DNA of 64,000 nucleotides. Origin: Anniella stebbinsi. Taxonomy: Eukaryota > Chordata > Lepidosauria > Squamata > Anniellidae. Position numbers and translations under genes: made by a program. The stretch lies in the NCBI GenBank assembly GCA_029215795.1, contig JARDYH010000006.1:29465501-29529500 (forward strand). Reading direction: 5' to 3'. Each line of letters begins with the position of its first letter. Within the stretch, counting starts at the first letter, position 1. The notes below the pieces were generated by a model, which did not search any database, had not been told where the DNA came from, and saw only the letters and a program-made list of their open reading frames with translations. Below, piece after piece: positions 57,196 through 64,000 of the stretch.

Positions 57196-57665
57196 CGATC
57201 CAAAAATTTCCGATTTTTGGATCGGGATCGGACTCGATCCGGTCCGGGGGGCCTCCGATTTTGTCCGAACTGGTCCGGGACAAAATTGGAGGTCCCGATC
57301 CGGGTCCCGATCCGATCCGGGGGGTCCGTGCACACCCCTACTAATTTTATCACCTAGCTGTAGAAGGTTCTGAATCTTCGTGGTCTCAGTGCATCACACA
57401 TATGGGCTCTGCACCTGTGAATGCACAGATGACCACTCAAAGAACCACAGTTACAAGTAAGCAACCTGTTCATTTTTGCTCTGCATGGGCACAGAACCCA
57501 TAAGAGTGACTATAGAGATGACCACTCAAAGAACCACAGGTAAGCAGCCTGTTTTTCTTTGGGTGAAGCCATGTCCAATTTAAGTTTATAGGGTACATAT
57601 ATATTCTAAATGTTTAGAACAAAGCCATCAATGCTTAACCAGTAACTTCTTGCAAAATCTCTTAG

Positions 57666-57732
57666 CCTTTCAGTTGATGTTTCATCTTCAGATTTATTTG
57701 GAAGTGTCCATGAAGACTGCAGTTTGTCTTTA
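57666..57732 (+). CDS. EXOC2: EXOC2 exon 17 of window (~residues 685-707)
   Basis: It encodes H-L-S-V-D-V-S-S-S-D-L-F-G-S-V-H-E-D-C and SLSL. Human has LSVDVSSPDLFGSIHEDFSL then TS. The acceptor is TCTCTTAG and the donor TTA|GTAAGT, where the last exon base is A rather than G. Confidence 0.96.
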
Positions 57733-58020
57733 GTAAGTATGGCTAACCTTTATTAAAATAACTATTAAAGGACATTAACTGAGCAGTCTGATACATATGT
57801 ACTTGGAAGTAATTCTCATTATATCCTGTAATAACTTCATTCTTAAAAATACACAGGTAACACATGTTCTGTTTTATTGCCGCTATGTTCCTAATTAGTT
57901 AGCTAAGACTGATATCTGTTTTAAACAATTGTAAACGCTCTCTTAGTAAAATAGTTAATCTTTGCATCTTTCTTGTACCAATAACACATTTTTCTCCTGT
58001 TAAAACCCTCCTTGATTTAG

Positions 58021-58137
58021 GAACGGAGACTTTTAATTGTGCTTAGTAACTGCTGCTATCTAGAACGTCACACCTTCCTAAACCTAGCCGAGCACTTCGA
58101 AAAACATGGCTTCCAAGGAGTTGAAAAAATCACTCAA
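58021..58137 (+). CDS. EXOC2: EXOC2 exon 18 of window (~residues 708-746)
   Basis: It encodes [19 protein letters not shown], then [20 protein letters not shown], nearly identical to human. The preceding intron is 288 nt. The acceptor is TTGATTTAG and the donor CAA|GTAAGC. It is phase 0 at both ends (39 codons). Confidence 0.97.
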
Positions 58138-58523
58138 GTAAGCATTTTCTGTAAATTGGGTCTGAAGTTTTAGTAACTATCAAAATAAATCGTAAGATTA
58201 GTGCGATTGAATAGAATACAATAGAGCTACAGTAAGAAAATTTGCTAACCACTTCTAGCAGCCAATTGGGCTCATACTGGTTGATAAACAGCAGGTGCAG
58301 CTAATGCACTAGTACAGATGGGAGACAGAAAGTTCTAGCCTATTCTGACAAATTTTGTTTGTCTTGAACCTACTACCCTCTCTTTTTGAGAAAGGGAGTA
58401 GGTTTTTATTATACCCTTTTCCACATTTTTCATAATGTTATAAACCGTATTGATGGTGGTTGTCTTTTTCTCTCCATGATAGAAAAGATGTCTGCATTCC
58501 TGTTCTATGGTTTATCAATTGGA

Positions 58524-58647
58524 TAGGCAACCCAGTGCCCTCCAGATGTTTTAGAGTACCGCTCCCAGTAAACCCAAGCCAGCATGGGCAATGGTCAGGA
58601 ATTATGGGAGTTGTAGACCAAAACATTCAGGGGCACCAAGTTTTCCC
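58524..58647. mobile_element. Palindromic MITE
   Basis: CAGTGCCCTCCAGATGTTTT, CCAAGCCAGCATGGGCAATG, GGAGTTGTAGACCAAAACAT and GGGGCACCAAG show both arms of the 47452 family. Confidence 0.7.
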
Positions 58648-60250
58648 AATAACAATTTTAATCAGTGATGTATATTCTTAATACAATATTTTGAAGATAA
58701 TTTTAAATATATTTGCATTACATGTCATACCTACAGCCATCCACTGTTGTTCAAACTAGTTGTTGAGGATGGTTTTGTTCTGCGTTCTCCTTTACGAAGA
58801 ATGCAAATGTCAAAAGTGAGTGGAAATGACTGTCTCATTCTCCTGACTTTTCATAAATAGATACTTTTTTTTTCTTTTAGCAGAAATATTCTGACTTCTT
58901 AGGACTATGTATTTAGTTTCTTTCCAGAAATATGTGTATTCTTCCTGGTAACCGTGTTACTGTTACCATCTTCCGGGACACAGCAAACGTGTCTCTAAGT
59001 GGCTGCTTTAATGTAAATTAGATTCAACCCTTCATATTCAGCAGCCATACAATTTGTCACTCATCTGGGGTAATTCAGTATTTTCCCTGGCAAGCAACCG
59101 AGTCTCAAAACACATCGCCTGCTCATCCCTGTTTTCACCTTACTTACATTAATATATCATAGCTCTATTTGTAGAGACTGACCTGGCCCTTTAGATTTAT
59201 GATCTGCTAGAGACACTTGGTGCAGCACTAGGACAGCTGCTCACACTGCTCTTTGTCTTTTCGCCCGAGTTCGCTGCACTAAGGGGGGAATGTGAGTTGC
59301 AATAGTAATGCTGGCAGAGGCAGCCTGAGCAGCCATCCCATCAGTACTTGTATTTACCAAGATTGTTACTCTTTTTTTCCATTAGAGCTCCAGTTTAGTC
59401 ATTTCTACTTGTGATCAAGTTTGTCCAGTTTATCATTCATAGCTATTGGAGCCAGGTGATACTTTTCCATAGGCTTTGACTAATGTTGGCTAAATGAAGC
59501 TATTGCAAAGTGACATTTTTGTTGTAACCTTGTGGAAATATACGTAAAGCCCTGGGAATGATGCCTTTGACATGCATTGCTTTTTGCTTTTGCTCCCCTT
59601 ACTTTTATAAAGCCTATTGGCTGATTTGAGAAATGTTAATTCTTTGGGGTTTAAAATCTTCCTATAGAAAGAGTTGTTACCTTATACATATGTCTTTGCT
59701 TATTGTTAACATCCAGCACAACTCACCTGTGCTGAAATGTAATATGTCCTTGATGCACCCAATCCATAGAATAACCAGTCCAGGTTACTTTTCATTTTGT
59801 CCCGTATTTGTTGCTTTTGGTTGTCACAGTCACCCTCAATCTCTTCATGCTGGGAACGTCTTAGAATGACTGCATGCCTTGTGGAAATATGCAATTTCTG
59901 TCTGGTGTATTTTTAACTACCCATCATATTGCATAATTCCTAGATGTAGCACTGAGAACCTTGGCAAGTTTCTGCTAGTGAACTACAAAAAGGGTTTACA
60001 CCCTGGATAGATAGAACCGTGTCTTAGCAGGCAGACTATCTCAGTCCAGTGGACTTGTTCAGATGTAATGTTAAACCATTCTTTAGTGTTCCAAGAACAA
60101 GCCTACCACACTCCTCTTTCTCTCCTCCAACACAGCTATGAGAAGGAATTCAGAAGCTTCCACTTTTGACAGATGGTACTCAGTGTATTCACATGTTGTC
60201 TTTTTGTTTATTAATATTTTATTTGTTAAAAAAACAATAAAAATTAATTA

Positions 60251-60275
60251 AATATATATATATATATATATATAT
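60251..60275. repeat. (AT)n microsatellite
   Basis: About 12 AT units following A/T-rich sequence. Confidence 0.93.
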
Positions 60276-60320
60276 TTTAAAAGCTTTCACTTCCATTTTT
60301 TATTAACTGCAACTTACCTT

Positions 60321-60462
60321 GTTGTCTGAACCTAGACAAACTGTGGTTAATCTTAACTCTGCTTAGTGGAAACAAACCAGCTTCAAACCATGGTATATGA
60401 AACTGGCTTGGTTTCACTAATCATAGTTAAGATTAACCACAATTTAGGATTAAGTTGACATA
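60321..60462. mobile_element. Palindromic MITE (TGTGGTTAATCTTAAC family)
   Basis: ACTGTGGTTAATCTTAAC on the left and GTTAAGATTAACCACAAT on the right are an almost perfect inverted repeat, with CAAACCAGCTTCAAACCATG and TGAAACTGGCTTGGTTT inside. Confidence 0.7.
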
Positions 60463-60839
60463 TTAAACTGTTGTTAATATAAAACTAAAGCTGGAGTTTA
60501 CAATCTGATCTCACCACCATGGCAAAGGAGAAGGAGGAGGTGAATGGGGAATTAGGTTTATTCTTGCAGCATTAAACCATGATGAGCATTATGTTTGAAA
60601 GCTGACAGTATGTTATAAACTGGCCAGAAAAATATGCCATCAGTCTAACTTTGGGGATTCTGCAGTTTCCTATGAAGCTTCTTGGTTCTAATAGGTTCTC
60701 CACCCCCACCCCCCACCCCCATGTACATAGTGTTAAGTTCTGAGGGTGTTAAATGTCTGACACATTTGCTTTATTAGAGGTGAGACACAAATTGCATGTA
60801 TTAATCATCATGTTTGTTCTCCCCCCCTTTTATTTTTAG

Positions 60840-60981
60840 ATTAGCATGGACTCGTTAAAAGAACTTGATCAACGATTGTTTGAAATGTACATTGAACTAA
60901 AGGCTGATCCTGTAGTAGGCTCATTAGAGCCTGGCATTTATGCAGGTTATTTTGACTGGAAAGACTGCCTTACTCCAACCG
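60840..60981 (+). CDS. EXOC2: EXOC2 exon 19 of window (~residues 747-794)
   Basis: It encodes [19 protein letters not shown], then [20 protein letters not shown] and WKDCLTPT plus one base of Gly. Human has [20 protein letters not shown] and [20 protein letters not shown]. The acceptor is TATTTTTAG and the donor GTATGT. The following exon is beyond the window. Confidence 0.97.
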
Positions 60982-61919
60982 GTATGTATTTTGTACTCTG
61001 AAATCAATTGTAGAAGCAAATAAGATGTAATATTTTTGTTTTGTTTTATTTTTAAAGTTTGTATCACTAAATTCTTACTTCCTTTCTGTTTCCTCCCCGT
61101 CTTTAAATTTTTTTTATTTAAATCTTCTTCCTTTAGTGATTTTATTGCATAATACCTTAAATCTCTTTTCAAACAACCTAAATAATTAATGCCCCTTCTA
61201 TTGGTACTAAGCTCCCTCGATAGTTATTTTTGTTATCATTGTGTTCATTTCTCATCAGTGACTGAACAGTTATGTAAGACAACTTTGTTGCTTACCGAAT
61301 CCTGTATTATATTAAATCTGATCACTTGTGTATAAGACCATTGTGTAAGGCAATGTGTGGGAATAGCACTATACCAGGAGCTTAACCTGACTGCCTCCCC
61401 CAAATCAGCCCAAAAGACTGGCATAAATGCATTTATGTATAAAACATGCAATGTGTATTATTAAAAGATGACTGATCATTGAAGCATATGATTAATGAGA
61501 ACATTATCTGTGTCTAGCTAGGTAGAGTTGGGTTTCATATACAGTATGAAAATTCACCAGATCTTACGTGTTATTTATAGTTTGTTAATACATTGCACCC
61601 CACTTGAAACCACCTCTGCCCAGTCCAGGCCCATACAGAAGCATGTCTGAACTTCCTGTGGCTACCACTTTGTGGCAGCAGAGAGCAGGAGAATACAAAG
61701 CAGGAACATTATAGTATACTAGAATCCTATACCATGAGCATACTCCATTCATGCTGTATGTATTGGTCCTGCTAATGCCACAATCTATAGTGCAGCTGAG
61801 ACAGAGAGCCAGCGCATGTTGAAAATTGCTGCAATGTGATTCTCTCAATGCTGGTCCCCACACCCTTCCCCCCCCCAAAAGATGGCTCGTATTATTCTCA
61901 CTTTGCAGTGATATTTTTG

Positions 61920-62180
61920 AGCTGCAATACTATACACATGTACCTGGGAGTAAGTCCCATTGAATATAGTGACCCCATTCAGAAGACACTTTAAACCACG
62001 GCTTTAACCATGGTGACTATGGCAAAAAGCCTTATTCAGCATGATTAAAGCCATGATTTCAGGTGTCTTCTGAACGCGGCCCAGCTTTCTGGCTTAACCA
62101 CCATGGTTAAAGCCGTGATTTAAGGTATCTTCTGAATTGGGCCAGTGAGAGTTACTTCCAAGTCAAAATGTGTAGGATTG
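61920..62180. repeat. CAATCCTATA palindromic repeat split by a MITE
   Basis: The left half (61920-61970) has GCAATACTATACACATGTAC and GGGAGTAAGTCCCATTGAAT; the right half (62144-62180) has GAGTTACTTCCAAGTC and TGTGTAGGATTGGGC. The inserted element occupies 61971-62143. Confidence 0.65.
61971..62143. mobile_element. MITE with long terminal inverted repeats
   Basis: The left end CCCCATTCAGAAGACACTTT and AAACCACGGCTTTAACCATG pair with the right end CATGGTTAAAGCCGTGATTT and AAGGTATCTTCTGAATTGGG. An internal copy of the end (AGGTGTCTTCTGAACGCGGC) sits near 62060. The tetramer agtg flanks both sides. Confidence 0.75.
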
Positions 62181-63740
62181 GGCTCTGCTCATGTCAATAG
62201 ATTTTTTTTTGTCTGGAGAGTAATAAATGTTCATCTCTTTGGTCAAAGTATGTTGGCTTTTTAAGACTTTCCAGATGCAAGTAAATAAATAAAATGATTT
62301 CCTACCTTCTTTCTGTCTTAGTCTCTTGCATTCCCCCCAAAATTATATTTAAAAGGTTAGGGGAGCCATTGGAGTGGCATCTGATATGGTGCAGGAAGCT
62401 GTTATTAGAAGAAAAAGAATAGCAAAGCTTGCATACGTGCATGGAAGCACTTTAGGCATGCACACAGGGCTCTGGAGATAACTGTCACTGTACTTTGTGT
62501 CCCCAGTCTATGCCCATATTGCATACCTGTTTATCAAAAAATGTTCAGTGTAACATAGGTCCAGTTCTAGAAACGTTTAAGCTGTACTCTGTTGAAATCA
62601 GTGTATCAGTCCTGTAAAGACACGTTAGGGATATTCACATGCACTACTTGCTTACTCATACTTGATGGCTTGTAGTTCTATGTGTGAAGTCACTCATGAT
62701 ATGAGGGATCTATCTGCAGAATGTGACCTATGCTAGTACAGTTGCACATACAAGGAACCACAATGCTACAGTCCTCAAGTGATAAACGATTGTGGGTGAA
62801 TTAGCTCTAAGAGACACTGGTGGGCTATATAGCGCCCTGAAAACTTCCACTACCATTCTGTGCCTTTCAGATCTGGGATGTCTCATTGCAGCATTGATCC
62901 TCTGCTTGCCAATATACAAGCATTGACATCATCCCAAGGGAGGACTTAAGGAACTGCAAAATTCCCTGAGACAGCTTGCATTACATTTCGCAGGCATTAA
63001 AAAAACACGCTGTGCTGCAAATCCCAAAAGTTTGGGAGATACTAGTGCCACGTGGTCTGTCTCATAGTGATTTTTGGTTTGTCTTGGACTGACAAGGTGA
63101 TGACTTTAGTGTTCAATGTGAAGGAAACATTCAATTATGCATTTCGTTTGCAATGCCAGAGGACCATGTGGTGATGCCACCATCACCAGCATAGAGATGT
63201 GAAGGCCTGGAAAAATAAACCCAGGAAAATATGGGGGGGGGGGAGGTTTTTTCAAGGACTGTTTTTGTTTTTCTGGGGTGAGGGAATGAAAAATTGAACA
63301 ACGTCGGATTATGAAATATTTTCTTTTAGAATTGAAGACAAGGTATTTATATATGGTTACCAAGTCTTTACTCTCCCCCACACACCCGTTGATTTCTAAA
63401 AACTAAGTAATAAGACTTTCATAGAAAGACTATAGATGTAAAATATTTGGAGATAATGAAGCCATGGGGAAGAATGCTTTTTAATCCTCTCTGTAGATTC
63501 TCAGCATAGTTATTTCTTCCATTTCTCATTAAAGTTATTGATCCAATATGTCTTTTACTGATAGACATTTTGGGATGTTCCAAGTCATGCTCAGTTTCTC
63601 AACACATAAATAAGGTCACCATTTCATAGCATGGAAGAAAATGTACATTCTTGACAGTTTGGATTTTGTTTTGCCTCCAGTTCTATCTGCTTCTTCTGGC
63701 TTCTAGGATGATTAAAATGTTTCAGGGGTAACAATAACAA

Positions 63741-64000
63741 TAACTACAATAATAATAATAAATTTTATTTCTTACCCGCCTCTCCCTCTGGATCGAGGCG
63801 GGGAACAACATTAAAAGCAAATGATATAAAATACATAAAACTGATTAAAAACATATAAAAACTAATACCTTATTAAAATACCAATAAAACTCTTAAAATT
63901 TGACTGGGGAGGCCTGCCAGAAGAGATCACTTATTATAGCTTTCTTAAAATCCGGAAGACTGTTAAGTTGGAGAATCTCTCCTGGCAGCCCATTCCACAG
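63741..64000 (-). mobile_element. L2/CR1-group LINE 3' end, continues beyond window
   Basis: AATAATAATAAATTTTATTT, then CTTACCCGCCTCTCCCTCTG and GATCGAGGCGGGG form the 3' end. The minus frame of 63900-64000 encodes LWNGLPGEILQL-like sequence, the C-terminus of this LINE group (compare LWNELPREV at 30411). It is a different subfamily from 26841; the same end occurs at 49830. Confidence 0.65.

Larger units (their letters stand above)
55046..57340. mobile_element. hAT-like element carrying seven tandem palindromic modules
   Basis: The termini TAGGGATGTGCAC and GTGCACACCCCTA are 13-bp inverted repeats with one mismatch. An exact 8-bp direct repeat, ctaatttt, flanks them (55038-55045 and 57341-57348). 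An 8-bp duplication and a T/CAGGG terminus are features of the hAT superfamily. Both subterminal regions are dense in GGATCGG/CCGATCC motifs (55055-55205 and 57194-57325). The interior is extremely GC-rich and dominated by a tandem array (55301-56940). No transposase is visible, so it would depend on a transposase supplied elsewhere. The exact duplication suggests a fairly young insertion. The many long GC-rich ORFs on both strands are compositional. Confidence 0.85.
53829..57665. other. EXOC2 intron, 3.8 kb, with GC-rich hAT element
   Basis: It contains an (ATT)n/LINE tail (53971-54073) and the 2295-bp hAT-like element (55046-57340). The interval 54080-55040 is plain intron sequence with nothing recognised. 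Confidence 0.8.
58138..60839. other. EXOC2 intron, 2.7 kb
   Basis: It contains a palindromic MITE (58524-58647), an (AT)n tract (60251-60275) and a palindromic element (60321-60462). Nothing coding is seen. Confidence 0.7.
8832..60981 (+). other. EXOC2: EXOC2 (SEC5) gene, internal part, 19 coding exons
   Basis: This is the span of the recognisable coding exons of exocyst complex component 2. The exocyst is an eight-subunit tether that docks secretory vesicles at the plasma membrane; SEC5 belongs to its SEC3-SEC5-SEC6-SEC8 half and binds active RalA/RalB through an N-terminal IPT/TIG domain. That domain (about residues 1-100) is upstream of the window, so only the region corresponding to human residues ~142-794 is seen. 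All 18 internal introns are GT-AG and every phase matches across junctions, giving 653 uninterrupted codons plus split codons at both ends. Residue numbers come from my memory of the human protein and may be off by one after exon 10. The start codon, promoter, stop codon and poly(A) site are not in the window. Confidence 0.96.
60982..64000. other. EXOC2 intron downstream of exon 19 (5' part)
   Basis: No further EXOC2 exon is found; the expected next sequence (VRNYLKEAL in human) is absent. It contains a palindromic repeat split by a MITE (61920-62180) and a LINE end running off the window (63741-64000). Confidence 0.75.

Noticed and set aside
56630..57283. 217-codon minus-strand ORF and other long ORFs in 54990-57373
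   Set aside because: They lie in the GC-rich palindromic array, where stop codons are rare on all frames; the translations are Arg/Pro/Gly/Ala-rich and follow the DNA repeats.

Overview
This window is vertebrate nuclear DNA, most likely from a squamate reptile (lizard or snake). The evidence is an AT-rich, intron-dominated gene with GT-AG splice sites, and an interspersed-repeat mix I associate with squamates: CR1 3' ends, L2/CR1-group LINEs ending in (ATTTA/AATAA)n, tRNA-derived SINEs, a DIRS-like element and many palindromic or hAT-like MITEs. No bacterial-type genes, CRISPR arrays, rRNA or functional tRNA genes were seen.

The only cellular protein-coding gene I can support is EXOC2 (SEC5), on the + strand. 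It is incomplete at both ends. Nineteen consecutive coding exons lie between 8832 and 60981. Their phases fit from one exon to the next, and together they give 653 whole codons with no stop or frameshift. By comparison with the human protein as I remember it (924 residues), they cover about residues 142-794. The N-terminal IPT/TIG Ral-binding domain and the last ~130 residues therefore lie outside the window. EXOC2 is a core subunit of the exocyst, which tethers secretory vesicles to the plasma membrane.

Layout. 1-8831: upstream intron with a ~1.5 kb purine-rich stretch, LINE fragments and a CR1 nested in a LINE. 8832-23515: exons 1-7. 23516-39266: a 15.7 kb intron holding a DIRS-like retroelement (inverted terminal repeats at 24645-24786 and 29246-29380, decayed gag-like ORF between) that was later hit by a 5'-truncated LINE (26841-~29035), plus a second LINE 3' end (30411-30776). 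39267-48597: exons 8-13, with SINEs, CR1 ends and a 2.6 kb hAT-like insertion from 42974. 48598-57665: exons 14-16 and a very GC-rich hAT element (55046-57340). 57666-60981: exons 17-19. 60982-64000: downstream intron with nested MITEs and a LINE end.

The most unusual object is the 2.3 kb element at 55046-57340. It has hAT-like termini and an exact 8-bp target-site duplication. Inside are seven tandem copies (period 242 bp, first spacing 249) of a ~200-bp near-perfect palindrome, alternating with G-rich spacers. A second notable signal is a 36-bp tandem duplication that spans the 3' end of exon 11 and its 5' splice site (46969-47040).
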